From: Macrococcoides psychrotolerans
Lineage (GTDB): Bacteria > Bacillota > Bacilli > Staphylococcales > Staphylococcaceae
Direction of reading: 5' to 3'
DNA length: 64,000 bases
Assembly (NCBI RefSeq): GCF_038095555.1
Contig: NZ_CP124591.1
Coordinates: 1,736,001-1,800,000, forward strand
A program made the position numbers and the translations under genes. Below, piece after piece: positions 16,901 through 25,139 of this stretch (the stretch's first letter is position 1; each line of letters begins with the position of its first letter). The notes beneath the pieces are model-generated. The model saw nothing but the letters and a program-made list of their open reading frames with translations. It had not been told where the DNA came from and made no database searches.

Positions 16901-16908
16901 TCGGTCTA

Positions 16909-16998
16909 CGGAGGGAGAAGGATTTGAACCAACGCAAGCTATAAAGCTTCTAACCGATATAAATATCGGTCCCCTTAACCAGGCTTGGGTATCCCTCC
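16909..16998 (-). tRNA. tRNA-Ser-like RNA without a functional anticodon loop
   Basis: The 90-nt reverse-strand sequence folds as a class II tRNA: perfect 7-bp acceptor stem, UA at 8-9, CCC/GGG D-stem with GG in the loop, a long variable arm (AAGC/GCTT stem), T-loop TTCAAAT and discriminator G as in tRNA-Ser. The anticodon arm is the perfect palindrome ACCGATAT-TT-ATATCGGT, so no 7-base loop exists and no anticodon can be assigned. The T-stem GTTGG/CCTTC has two adjacent U-U mismatches. No CCA is encoded. It has its own strong promoter and terminator, so it is expressed. It may be a pseudogene or a specialised non-decoding seryl carrier. Confidence 0.7.
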
Positions 16999-17017
16999 AA
17001 AATTCAATTACCTTAAT

Positions 17018-17046
17018 ATTATATGATAAAAACAGACATATTTCAA
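17018..17046 (-). promoter_or_regulatory. Strong sigma-A promoter of the tRNA-like gene
   Basis: On the reverse strand TTGAAA (17041-17046) and a perfect TATAAT (17018-17023) are 17 bp apart. The predicted transcription start is about 10-12 nt before the tRNA-like 5' end. Confidence 0.75.
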
Positions 17047-17124
17047 GTTTATTGTTAAATTTTCTTTGTCTAATTTAAAATGTTATTATAAAGTGAAATT
17101 AACAGTATATAAAGGAGTGGACAC

Positions 17125-17493
17125 ATGAAACGATTAAGCTATATCGTAATATTAACATTATTACTTGCAGCATGCGGGAATGCGAAAGAAAAAGAGGCAC
17201 CAGATGTATCTGATGAGAATGTTAAGAAGTATGACCTCGTCTATGCAGAAGTGCTGAATAACGGCAGTGAGAGCAAGATGTCCATGGAAGTCGGTTACAA
17301 GGACAACAACAAGTTAAAATCTAAGCGATTTGATACAGAGAATGTCGTAGAACATATTCTTAAAGATGAGAATGCGAAGCCTTATATTTTAGTGAAAAAA
17401 GATGATATCCATATCTTCAGACAGCCTTATATCATCTTTGACAACGAAGGCGAATTCGATGCTAAGATCGAGAAAAAATCTGTTGTGGAGTAG
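17125..17493 (+). CDS. Small lipoprotein, unknown
   Basis: A 122-residue protein with a signal peptide and lipobox LLAAC (Cys17), so lipid-anchored outside. The mature part is charged and hydrophilic and contains one compact domain ending FDNEGEFDAKIEKKSVVE. GGAG precedes the ATG. The stop is directly followed by the gene for a secreted Ser/Arg-rich protein, so the two are one unit. No family recognised. Confidence 0.7.
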   Translation: MKRLSYIVILTLLLAACGNAKEKEAPDVSDENVKKYDLVYAEVLNNGSESKMSMEVGYKDNNKLKSKRFDTENVVEHILKDENAKPYILVKKDDIHIFRQPYIIFDNEGEFDAKIEKKSVVE

Positions 17494-17499
17494 ATGACT

Positions 17500-18045
17500 A
17501 TGAAGTTATTAAAAATATTTGCGATTGTGATGTTATTGATGCTAATACCCGAAACCATTGATGCAGGGGGTACGACGAGTTCGTCGGGTTCATCGTCAAC
17601 GAGTTCGAGTGCGAGCAGCAGTGCAGCCCGTGCTTCAACGACTTCAAGAGCGGCAATGAATGCATCACGCATCAACACAATGAGTCGAATGAACAGTACA
17701 TCACGTATGAGTTCTTCGAGAAATATGCAGCGTGCAAAATCAAACGCAGTAACCCTTGCACCTCCTATGCGCAGTAAATTTTCTGGACCAATGAAATATC
17801 AAGCTGCTCATAATCAGTTCGTGAACAATCAAATATTTTACGGTGCTATGTACGGACATTCTTCAAACGTGCAAAGACAGCAAGCTTTAATCAGACAACA
17901 ACTCGGCAACCGAAAAGCGTATACGATAAGCGTTAAGCGAAATGGAAGAGAACGCTTATATGTCGTGTCAAAAGAAATTTATGATCGTGTAGAAAGTGGC
18001 GATACGGTGCATATTAAAAATGGCGTTGTGACTTTGAAAGAGTAA
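17500..18045 (+). CDS. Secreted Ser/Ala/Arg-rich protein
   Basis: A 181-residue protein with a signal peptide (about 1-22) and a low-complexity stretch of Ser, Thr, Ala, Arg and Met (about 23-85) with repeats like SRMNSTSRMSSSR. A more ordered C-terminal segment ends YVVSKEIYDRVESGDTVHI. The basic low-complexity part suggests binding to acidic wall polymers or nucleic acid; that is inference. The ATG at 17500 is preferred to that at 17494 for spacing from GTGGAG. It follows the lipoprotein gene without a gap. A hairpin repeat array lies downstream. Confidence 0.65.
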   Translation: MKLLKIFAIVMLLMLIPETIDAGGTTSSSGSSSTSSSASSSAARASTTSRAAMNASRINTMSRMNSTSRMSSSRNMQRAKSNAVTLAPPMRSKFSGPMKYQAAHNQFVNNQIFYGAMYGHSSNVQRQQALIRQQLGNRKAYTISVKRNGRERLYVVSKEIYDRVESGDTVHIKNGVVTLKE

Positions 18046-18114
18046 GGTAGGTATGGGAGTTTGTAGCGTAGGAGGGGTTGCAGCGTATGGAGGGTGTCGC
18101 GTGTTGGGGTGTAA

Positions 18115-18518
18115 GTGACGAACTTGTACATTGTTCGACACTTACACATGGCCGTTGCACATATTTCGGCTGCTAGGTGACGAACTTTCACATTGTTCGT
18201 CACTTACACATGGGCGATGCACATATTTTGACTGCTAGGTGACGAACTTTCACATTGTTCGTCACTTACACATGGCCGTCGCACATATTTCGGCTGCTAG
18301 GTGACGAACTTTTACATTGTTCGGCACTTACACATGGTCGATGCACATATCTCGGCTGCTAGGTGACGAACTTTCACATTGTTCGACACTTACACATGAT
18401 CGATGCACATATCTCGGCTGCTAGGTGACGAACTTTCACATTGTTCGACACTTACACATGATCGATGCACATATCTCGGCTGCTAGGTGACGAACTTTCA
18501 CATTGTTCGGCACTTACA
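18115..18518. repeat. Tandem 62-bp hairpin repeat array, six and a half units
   Basis: Six full 62-bp units start at 18115, 18177, 18239, 18301, 18363 and 18425, with a partial seventh at 18487. Each unit begins with a 27-bp hairpin (GTGACGAAC, 9-base loop, GTTCGTCAC or a one-base variant). About 35 bp of conserved sequence containing CACATAT and GGCTGCTAG follows. The first unit has the extra flank GTGTAA that extends its stem to 15 bp. It lies between convergent genes. Units differ by few substitutions, so this is a minisatellite, not a CRISPR. Confidence 0.9.
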
Positions 18519-18547
18519 AGTCAGCCATACACCACACATTATGCGTC

Positions 18548-18928
18548 TTATAAATACTCCTCAATCAACTTGTTCACTGCAGGTGCAATTTTTTCTTTTT
18601 CATTAATATCTATATACTTCACATCAGTAATTTCGCTGTTCATGTGAATTTCTCCAATATCATCGGCATAACGATAACAACGTAATTCCACTGTTTTATC
18701 TGCATCCGGATATGCTGGACCGGTCACGGTATATAAGTACAGCATGTTTTCTCTATCAAGTTGTAAGCTCAACTCTTCTCGCAACTCTCTTTCTAATGAT
18801 GTACGGTCATCTTCCCCCGTTTCAATTTTTCCTCCCGGTAAATAGTAATGCTCATTCTCTCTAACTTTTACGAGTAATAACTTACCATCTTTCATATGTA
18901 CTAAATTCGCGCATTTGTAATGTATCAT
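18548..18928 (-). CDS. Nudix hydrolase
   Basis: A 126-residue protein with a complete Nudix box at about 33-55: Gly-X5-Glu, then RELREEL with the metal-binding glutamates. It should hydrolyse a nucleoside-diphosphate-linked compound (MutT/ADP-ribose pyrophosphatase-like); the substrate is unknown. The start MIHYKC at 18928 has AGGAGG six bases upstream. It begins 13 bp after the acetyltransferase gene on the same strand, forming a two-gene unit. Confidence 0.85.
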   Translation of the reverse strand: MIHYKCANLVHMKDGKLLLVKVRENEHYYLPGGKIETGEDDRTSLERELREELSLQLDRENMLYLYTVTGPAYPDADKTVELRCYRYADDIGEIHMNSEITDVKYIDINEKEKIAPAVNKLIEEYL

Positions 18929-18941
18929 CGTCATCCTCCTG

Positions 18942-19463
18942 TTATTCAAACGCTTTAGAATATTGGACTATACCATTTATACCACTTACATCGTCAGTCA
19001 AAAATTTCACCATAAAGTATTGACTCGGTACTTCAAATGGTGGATAAATATTATACTTTTCTGCTTCTTCAAAACCGAATTTCGGATAATATGTATCATG
19101 TCCTAACACTATTATAGAAGTAAATTCTAGCTGTTCTGCAATTCCTATCAATTTTTTAATTAACATACTCCCTATTCCACGATTTTGAAAATCAGGTAGT
19201 ACTGAAACTGGTGCAAGTGCCAATGATTCAATATATTCTTCATCATTGTTAATAGTAATTCTAGACATCATGATATGTCCTACAATTTTTCCGGATTCAA
19301 TTGCAACCAATGAGAGTTCAGCTATATATGCATCTGAATCTTTAATCTTAATCACTAGATTATGTTCATTATGATCGCTCATTTCTTCATTTTTAAAAGC
19401 TAGTTGTACTACTTCTTGAATTTCTTTATATTCTTCATTTGTTGCTATTCTAATTTCTATCAT
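18942..19463 (-). CDS. GNAT-family acetyltransferase (YhbS-like)
   Basis: A 173-residue GNAT protein with strand LALAPVSVLP followed by the acetyl-CoA loop FQNRGIGSML (about 92-101). A VLGHDTYYPKFGFEEA segment typical of the YhbS subgroup follows. CTGGAGG precedes the ATG. It is transcribed with the Nudix gene. The acceptor is unknown. Confidence 0.82.
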   Translation of the reverse strand: MIEIRIATNEEYKEIQEVVQLAFKNEEMSDHNEHNLVIKIKDSDAYIAELSLVAIESGKIVGHIMMSRITINNDEEYIESLALAPVSVLPDFQNRGIGSMLIKKLIGIAEQLEFTSIIVLGHDTYYPKFGFEEAEKYNIYPPFEVPSQYFMVKFLTDDVSGINGIVQYSKAFE

Positions 19464-19516
19464 AATTCAACCTCCAGTTTCATGTTTCATATAATTATAC
19501 ATGATGTTAATCACTC

Positions 19517-19552
19517 AAATAAAGAGCTTGAGATTCTATCCCAAACTCTTAA
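19517..19552 (-). terminator. Possible terminator at the end of htsABC
   Basis: An imperfect stem pairing AAGAGTTTGGGA with the following TCTCAAGCTCTT overlaps the htsC 3' end. The T-run after it is short, so strength is uncertain. Confidence 0.5.
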
Positions 19553-20528
19553 ATCGTTTACTAAACAACAAATACATAAAGAATGGTGCACCGATAAGAG
19601 CAGTGAATACACCTGCTGGAATTTCAACTGGTAAAAATATTGTTCTACCTATCAAGTCACTTAACAGTAAAATCACACCACCGATGACACCACTCGTAAA
19701 TACAAACTGCGTAAATGAATGATGCTTTATTTTTTTCGCGATGTGTGGTGCGATTAAACCAACAAACTGAATACCACCTACGAAGCTTACACTTATTGCC
19801 GTAAGGATACTGACACAAACAAGCGTTAATATTGTCATGCTTTGATAACTTAATCCTAATCCATGTGACATGCTGTAACCTAACTGATGAATATCCAGAT
19901 GCCTCGTATAATATGCCATCACAATCATAACGATGATGATGATCAGCGTTATGACAATAACTTGATAATATTCAGCAAGATGTACGGAACCTGTAATCCA
20001 TATTTGAGCCTGCGCACTTCTTTTATTAGAAGACATAATGAGAAACATTATTATCCCCTGAAAGAAGATATTCATGCAGATACCAAGCAGTATAAGACGT
20101 TCCTTTAAGAACGTGCACTTTAATGCGAAGTGATATAACACGAATGTGACGAGAATTGCACCGACAATAGATGCGATACTTTGAAACGCTATCGGAAATA
20201 GTAATTGTTCTGTCGCAGTTGTCAGTATAATCAAGAAGAATAAACTACCGACGACCGCTCCTTGTGAAATCCCGATAACGTCAGGTGAAGCCAGTTCATT
20301 TTTAGTAATTCGCTGCAGCAAACATCCGGCTACACCAAGCGCCGCACCTGCTATTATAGCAAGCAGTACTCTCGGTAAACGCAGCGAGCGAATAATTAAA
20401 TTCGTATACGTATCACTCTGACCCGCAAAACTTTTTACAATTTCAACCGGATGAATGAAACCATCACCAAACATTAGTCCTATCATCATTACAAGCAGCA
20501 GCAATATAATATTCACGATATATTTCAT
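19536..20528 (-). CDS. htsC: HtsC-like iron-siderophore ABC permease
   Basis: A 330-residue FecCD/BtuC-family permease with about ten helices. The conserved SFVGGIQFVGLIAPHIAK segment forms the ATPase-coupling region. Its start overlaps the htsB stop by four bases. With HtsB it should form the membrane channel for ferric staphyloferrin A (and reportedly haem) delivered by HtsA. No ATPase gene is present in the operon; in S. aureus FhuC from another locus energises Hts. Assignment rests on HtsA similarity and operon order. Confidence 0.82.
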   Translation of the reverse strand: MKYIVNIILLLLVMMIGLMFGDGFIHPVEIVKSFAGQSDTYTNLIIRSLRLPRVLLAIIAGAALGVAGCLLQRITKNELASPDVIGISQGAVVGSLFFLIILTTATEQLLFPIAFQSIASIVGAILVTFVLYHFALKCTFLKERLILLGICMNIFFQGIIMFLIMSSNKRSAQAQIWITGSVHLAEYYQVIVITLIIIIVMIVMAYYTRHLDIHQLGYSMSHGLGLSYQSMTILTLVCVSILTAISVSFVGGIQFVGLIAPHIAKKIKHHSFTQFVFTSGVIGGVILLLSDLIGRTIFLPVEIPAGVFTALIGAPFFMYLLFSKRFKSLG

Positions 20529-21520
20529 GACATCTGCTCCTTACGCTTAAGAATCAAATAGAAGAATATCGGTGAACCTATCATCGCTGTTGCAATTCCA
20601 ACCGGTATCTCCTGAGGAAATAACAGATAACGGCTCAGTATATCACTTGTAACGAGTAGTACTGCACCGATCAGTCCTGCAGCTGGTAACAGCACAATAT
20701 GATTATGACTTGAAACCATCATTTTCGTAATGTGGGGTGTAATCAGACCAATAAATGCAATCGGACCTGCAATTGCAACAGATGCACCACTGAGTAAAGC
20801 AACACTCAGCATAGTAATAAACTTAATACGCAGTATATTCCCACCGACCGACTTTAATGCCGTATCGTCCAGATAATAAACATTCAAATTTTTAATGTTA
20901 TAAATCGTGAGCGTTATTCCAATAACAATAAAAGGCCATAAATGTGTGAGTATCGATAATTTCTTATTGCTAACTGCACCACTTAACCAGTAGATTACTT
21001 GTTCAATCGCTGATTCATTGTAAATGAGTAACCCTTGTGTTACTGCCATACAAAAAGCACTAATACTTGCACCAAACAACGTTAGTTCCATTATTGATAA
21101 TGGTCTTACCGGTAATGTCGTTGCTCCGACAATCATCGCAGCAACAACACATGCACCGATAAATGCGATAACACTTAATTGAAATGTTCCATTAATATTA
21201 AATATGACGATTGCAGTAACAACGAATAAACTCGCACCACTATTAACACCCATAATCCCCGGACTCGCAAACGGATTACGCGTCACGGTCTGAATGAGTA
21301 CACCACTTATCCCGAGCATCAATCCGATCAGTGCTGCAAGAAGTGTTCTTGGCAATCTTAAGTTCATTAGAATATTGTGATCGTCGATGTGCTGGTTTTG
21401 AAATAATGCATGAAACACATCTGACACAGTAAAAACTTTATAACCAAACATTAAACTGCATATCATACTGACAATTAACAGCAATGAAAGTAAAACTAAC
21501 TTTATGCCATTACTTTGCAC
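20525..21520 (-). CDS. htsB: HtsB-like iron-siderophore ABC permease
   Basis: A 331-residue FecCD permease with about ten helices and the coupling segment AIAGPIAFIGLITPHITK. It starts at GTG (21520), overlapping the end of htsA by 11 bp, with AAGGA inside htsA as ribosome site. It overlaps htsC by four bases. It probably heterodimerises with HtsC to import the ferric siderophore bound by HtsA. Confidence 0.82.
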   Translation of the reverse strand: MQSNGIKLVLLSLLLIVSMICSLMFGYKVFTVSDVFHALFQNQHIDDHNILMNLRLPRTLLAALIGLMLGISGVLIQTVTRNPFASPGIMGVNSGASLFVVTAIVIFNINGTFQLSVIAFIGACVVAAMIVGATTLPVRPLSIMELTLFGASISAFCMAVTQGLLIYNESAIEQVIYWLSGAVSNKKLSILTHLWPFIVIGITLTIYNIKNLNVYYLDDTALKSVGGNILRIKFITMLSVALLSGASVAIAGPIAFIGLITPHITKMMVSSHNHIVLLPAAGLIGAVLLVTSDILSRYLLFPQEIPVGIATAMIGSPIFFYLILKRKEQMS

Positions 21521-22457
21521 TTAAAATTTTGTCCTTTAAATCATCAAGCATCATATGTGCTGATAATACACCACCTGAAGTGTTCCAGATTGAGTCGTCA
21601 ACTTTCATTGCATGGTTTTGTTTTGAAGCCTTTAATGCTTTGAATGCAGGATCATTAACCCATTCTTTCTCTACAGCTGTAACATCTTCTTTCGGTGTAT
21701 TGAATGTGAAGTAGAATAAGTAATCGCCATCCATTGCGCTAATACGCTCTTTCGTTAAACCTTTTTCTGCAAAATCATCTTTATCCTGACCTTTAGGACG
21801 CTTTAAACCCACTTCATCTAAAATAACACCAGAGAATGTATCTTTATGGTAAATTCTTACGTCACCCGGCATGAAACGAACCATTGAGATTTCTGAATTA
21901 ATCTTGTCTCCTAAAGCTTCGCGTGTTTTATCAACATGTTTCGTGTAATCAGCTAATACTTCTTTCCCTTTATCTTCTTTGTTTACAGCTTTCGCGTATA
22001 ATTTGAAGTTCTCTTTCCAGTCACCACGTAACTCTTCAGAGAATACAGTTGGTGCAATCGCTGATAACTTTTTATATTGTGCTTCTTGTCTGAATTTGTT
22101 TCCGATAATTAAGTCTGGTTTTAGCTTAACAATACGCTCAATATTGATTTCACTTTCATTACCGACTGGTTCGATACCTTTATATTTATCCTTTAAGTGA
22201 TCATACCATGGATCTCCAGCGTAAGAATTTGCTGCTCCGACAGGTTTTACACCTAATGCAATAAGCGCTTCAGTACCTTCGTTCGTTAACACGACAACAC
22301 GCTTCGGATCTTTTGGTACTTCAGTTGTACCCATAGCATGTTTAACAGAAACTGTATCCTTTGAACCGTCTTTCTTCTCTTCCTTTGATGCAGATGGATT
22401 ACCACATGCAGCAAGTAATGTGATAAATGCGATGAATAATATGTATAACTTTTTCAT
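21510..22457 (-). CDS. htsA: HtsA-like siderophore-binding lipoprotein
   Basis: A 315-residue class III binding protein with signal peptide and lipobox LLAAC (Cys18). It carries VKHAMGTTEVPKDPKRVVVL at the start of the mature lobe and EISMVRFMPGDVRIYHKDTF near residue 200, both as I recall them from S. aureus HtsA. The Arg, Tyr and His residues of that second segment lie in the staphyloferrin A pocket of HtsA. It captures ferric siderophore outside the membrane for HtsBC. A Fur-like box overlaps the transcription start, predicting induction under iron limitation. Confidence 0.85.
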   Translation of the reverse strand: MKKLYILFIAFITLLAACGNPSASKEEKKDGSKDTVSVKHAMGTTEVPKDPKRVVVLTNEGTEALIALGVKPVGAANSYAGDPWYDHLKDKYKGIEPVGNESEINIERIVKLKPDLIIGNKFRQEAQYKKLSAIAPTVFSEELRGDWKENFKLYAKAVNKEDKGKEVLADYTKHVDKTREALGDKINSEISMVRFMPGDVRIYHKDTFSGVILDEVGLKRPKGQDKDDFAEKGLTKERISAMDGDYLFYFTFNTPKEDVTAVEKEWVNDPAFKALKASKQNHAMKVDDSIWNTSGGVLSAHMMLDDLKDKILSAK

Positions 22458-22483
22458 TCCTTAACCTCCTGTAATTGAGAATT

Positions 22484-22535
22484 ATTATCATTGATAATTC
22501 TTCTCAATTGTAAAGATGATAAATAAAATTGTCAA
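22484..22535 (-). promoter_or_regulatory. Promoter and Fur box of htsABC
   Basis: On the reverse strand TTGACA (22530-22535) and TACAAT (22507-22512) are 17 bp apart. Just downstream, ATTATCA-T-TGATAAT (22484-22498) is a perfect 7-1-7 palindrome of Fur type over the likely transcription start. Confidence 0.8.
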
Positions 22536-22623
22536 CGAAAATTGTACATTTTTTAAGTACATGTTCAAATGATTAGGCTGTTGTCTGAGGAAGTAGCTTT
22601 GAGCGAGGAAGATGTTGATTGAC

Positions 22624-22900
22624 TTGGCTCATGTTTTTATTTTATGAGCCAACTTGATTAACATTACTCTGGTCTCAGGGACATCTTGGCTCATGTTTTT
22701 ATTTTATGAGCCAAATTGTAGCTAGAACAAGAACAAGACGGTGCATCTTGGCTCATGTTTTTATTTTATGGGCCAACTTGAGCAGCTCTACTCTGGTCTC
22801 AGGGACACCTTGGCTCATGTTTTTATTTTATGAGCCAACTTGAGCAGCTCTACTCTGGTCTTAGGGGCATCTTGGCTCATGTTTATTTTTTACGAGCCAA
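22624..22900. repeat. Tandem hairpin repeat array, five copies at 62-bp period
   Basis: Five copies of a 29-bp hairpin (TTGGCTCAT, 11-base T-rich loop, ATGAGCCAA) begin at 22624, 22686, 22748, 22810 and 22872, exactly 62 bp apart. Spacers of 33 bp are alike after copies 1, 3 and 4 (CTCTGGTCT core) but unrelated after copy 2. The last copy is slightly degenerate. The array lies between the groEL terminator and the htsA promoter. Confidence 0.9.
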
Positions 22901-22921
22901 CTTGAACCACTATCCATAAAC

Positions 22922-22953
22922 AAAAAAACCGACCATCATTTCTGATGATCGGT
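22922..22953 (-). terminator. Terminator of groESL
   Basis: An 11-bp stem (22928-22938 with 22943-22953, one wobble) is followed on the reverse strand by seven T, just after groEL. Confidence 0.85.
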
Positions 22954-22963
22954 ATAGTTTAAA

Positions 22964-24583
22964 TTACATCATTCCTGGCATGCCGCCCATTCCCATGTCT
23001 GGTGCTGGATTATCTTCTGGCATTTCTGCTACTACTGCCTCAGTTGTTAAGAACATTGCCGCAACACTTGCTGCGTTTTGTAATGCTGAGCGCGTTACTT
23101 TTGTTGGGTCAACGATACCTGCGTCGATCATGTTTACCCACTCATCCGTTGCAGCGTTATAGCCGACACCTGTTTCAGCGTGTTTAATCTTCTCAACAAT
23201 CACTGAGCCTTCAAGTCCTGCATTCTCAGCGATTTGACGGATTGGTGCTTCAAGTGCTTTCAGTACGATCTTCACACCTGTCGCAACGTCGCCCGTTGCT
23301 TCAACTGCTGCAACCTTGTTGTAGATAGATACTAATGCTGTTCCTCCACCTGCAACGATACCTTCTTCTACTGCTGCGCGTGTAGAGTTTAATGCATCTT
23401 CGATACGTAATTTGCGTTCTTTAAGTTCTGTTTCAGTTGCAGCACCGACTTTAATCACTGCAACACCACCTGCTAGCTTCGCTAAACGTTCTTGTAATTT
23501 CTCTTTATCAAATTCAGAAGTTGTTTCTTCGATTTGAGCTTTTAATTGTCCAACACGTGCATCGATGTTTGAAGCATCGCCGCGTCCTTCAACGATTGTT
23601 GTGTTATCTTTCGTTACATGAACTTTACTAGCGTTACCTAACATTTCTACTGTTGTGTCTTTTAATTCTAATCCAAGGTCGTCAGTAATCACTTGTCCAC
23701 CTGTAAGAATCGCTAAGTCTTCTAACATCGCTTTACGACGGTCACCAAATCCTGGTGCTTTAACTGCTACTGCAGTGAATGTTCCGCGTAGACGGTTCAA
23801 TACGATGTTTGTCAGTGCGTCGCCATCAACGTCTTCAGCTACGATTAAGATTGGACGTGATGTTTGAACGACTTGTTCTAAGATCGGTAAGATGTCCTGG
23901 AATGAAGAGATCTTCTTATCTGTAATTAAGATGTAAGGATTCTCTAAGTCTGCAATCATCTTATCTGAATCTGTTACCATGTAAGGTGAAGCATAGCCAC
24001 GATCGAACTGCATACCTTCAACGACTTCAAGTTCAGTCTTGAATCCTTTAGATTCTTCGATTGTGATGACACCGTCGTTACCGACTTTCTCCATTGCTTC
24101 AGAGATGAACTGACCGATTTCTTCGTCAGCTGCTGAGATGCTACCTACTTGCGCGATTTCTTCTTTGCTTGATACTGCTTTAGAGATTGCTGCAAGTTCT
24201 TCTAGTGCTACTGCTACTGCTTTATCGATACCTTGACGAATACCAACTGGGTTAGCGCCACTCGTTACGTTCTTCAGACCTTCTTGAATCATGGCTTGTG
24301 CGAGTACCGTTGCAGTTGTCGTACCGTCACCAGCAATTTCATTTGTCTTGTTCGCTACTTCAGCAACAAGTTTTGCACCCATGTTCTCATAAGGATCTTC
24401 TAATTCAATTTCTTTCGCAATTGTTACACCATCATTTGTAATTAAAGGTGCAACAAACTTCTTATCTAATACAACGTTACGTCCTTTAGGTCCAAGTGTT
24501 ACTTTAACTGCGTCTGCTAATTTATCTACACCTGCAAGCATTGCTCGTCTTGCATCTTCAGAAAACTTAATCTCTTTAACCAT
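22964..24583 (-). CDS. groEL: Chaperonin GroEL (Hsp60)
   Basis: A 539-residue chaperonin subunit that assembles into the double-ring ATP-driven folding machine of the cytoplasm. It shows the ATP motif GDGTTTATVLA (about 86-96), the equatorial, intermediate and apical domains in order, and the GGM-rich C-terminus (GMGGMPGMM). Length is standard. It is co-transcribed with groES, 59 bp upstream, under CIRCE control. Confidence 0.97.
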   Translation of the reverse strand: MVKEIKFSEDARRAMLAGVDKLADAVKVTLGPKGRNVVLDKKFVAPLITNDGVTIAKEIELEDPYENMGAKLVAEVANKTNEIAGDGTTTATVLAQAMIQEGLKNVTSGANPVGIRQGIDKAVAVALEELAAISKAVSSKEEIAQVGSISAADEEIGQFISEAMEKVGNDGVITIEESKGFKTELEVVEGMQFDRGYASPYMVTDSDKMIADLENPYILITDKKISSFQDILPILEQVVQTSRPILIVAEDVDGDALTNIVLNRLRGTFTAVAVKAPGFGDRRKAMLEDLAILTGGQVITDDLGLELKDTTVEMLGNASKVHVTKDNTTIVEGRGDASNIDARVGQLKAQIEETTSEFDKEKLQERLAKLAGGVAVIKVGAATETELKERKLRIEDALNSTRAAVEEGIVAGGGTALVSIYNKVAAVEATGDVATGVKIVLKALEAPIRQIAENAGLEGSVIVEKIKHAETGVGYNAATDEWVNMIDAGIVDPTKVTRSALQNAASVAAMFLTTEAVVAEMPEDNPAPDMGMGGMPGMM

Positions 24584-24642
24584 TAGTTAATTCCTCCATT
24601 TATTAATAAATTTGTGAATTATATCTTCTATACTTCTATCTG

Positions 24643-24927
24643 CTATTCTACTATTGCAATAATATCTTCTTCTTTTAATACGATATAAGATTCATCACCA
24701 GTCTTAACTTCAGTACCGCCGAATGGCTCATACACGACACGGTCACCAACGCTAACACCAATCTCAACGCGTTCACCATTATTCAGGATGCGTCCTGTAC
24801 CTACTGCAACTACAGTCCCTTCATTTGTCTTCTCTTTCGCAGAATCTGTTAAGACGATTCCACTTGCTGTCGTTGTCTCTCTTTCATTCTTTTGAATTAC
24901 AACACGATTTCCATATGGTTTTAACAC
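24643..24927 (-). CDS. groES: Co-chaperonin GroES
   Basis: A 94-residue subunit of the heptameric lid of GroEL. It has the mobile loop (about 17-32, ETTTASGIVLTDSAKEK) and the beta-barrel with VAVGTGRILNNGERV. It starts at GTG (24927) with AAGGAGG upstream. It is the first gene of the groESL operon, with a CIRCE operator 36 bp before the start. Confidence 0.96.
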   Translation of the reverse strand: MLKPYGNRVVIQKNERETTTASGIVLTDSAKEKTNEGTVVAVGTGRILNNGERVEIGVSVGDRVVYEPFGGTEVKTGDESYIVLKEEDIIAIVE

Positions 24928-24962
24928 GATTTTTTCCTCCTTATAATCACATTAATGATTTT

Positions 24963-24989
24963 TTAGCACTCTCTTATATGTAGTGCTAA
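24963..24989 (-). promoter_or_regulatory. CIRCE operator (HrcA) of groESL
   Basis: TTAGCACTC, nine bases, then TAGTGCTAA matches CIRCE with one mismatch in the right arm. HrcA binding here represses the operon. A GGTCAAA heptad at 25013-25019 could be half of a CtsR site, but the second heptad is poor. Confidence 0.9.
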
Positions 24990-25139
24990 TATAATTTCAT
25001 AATAATCAAAGAAGGTCAAAATTGCAAACATTTTACTTTATTTTTATTAATAATATTTGATTGCTCTCTTATTGCTTTCTAATTAATGGATAGTTACGGT
25101 ACAATGAATAAGGATATTATTTATTAGAGGAGTTTTAAA

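Noticed and set aside
18115..22900. CRISPR arrays
   Set aside because: The repeat-plus-spacer sizes (29+33, 27+35) and palindromes look CRISPR-like, but the spacers are mostly copies of each other and no cas genes are present.
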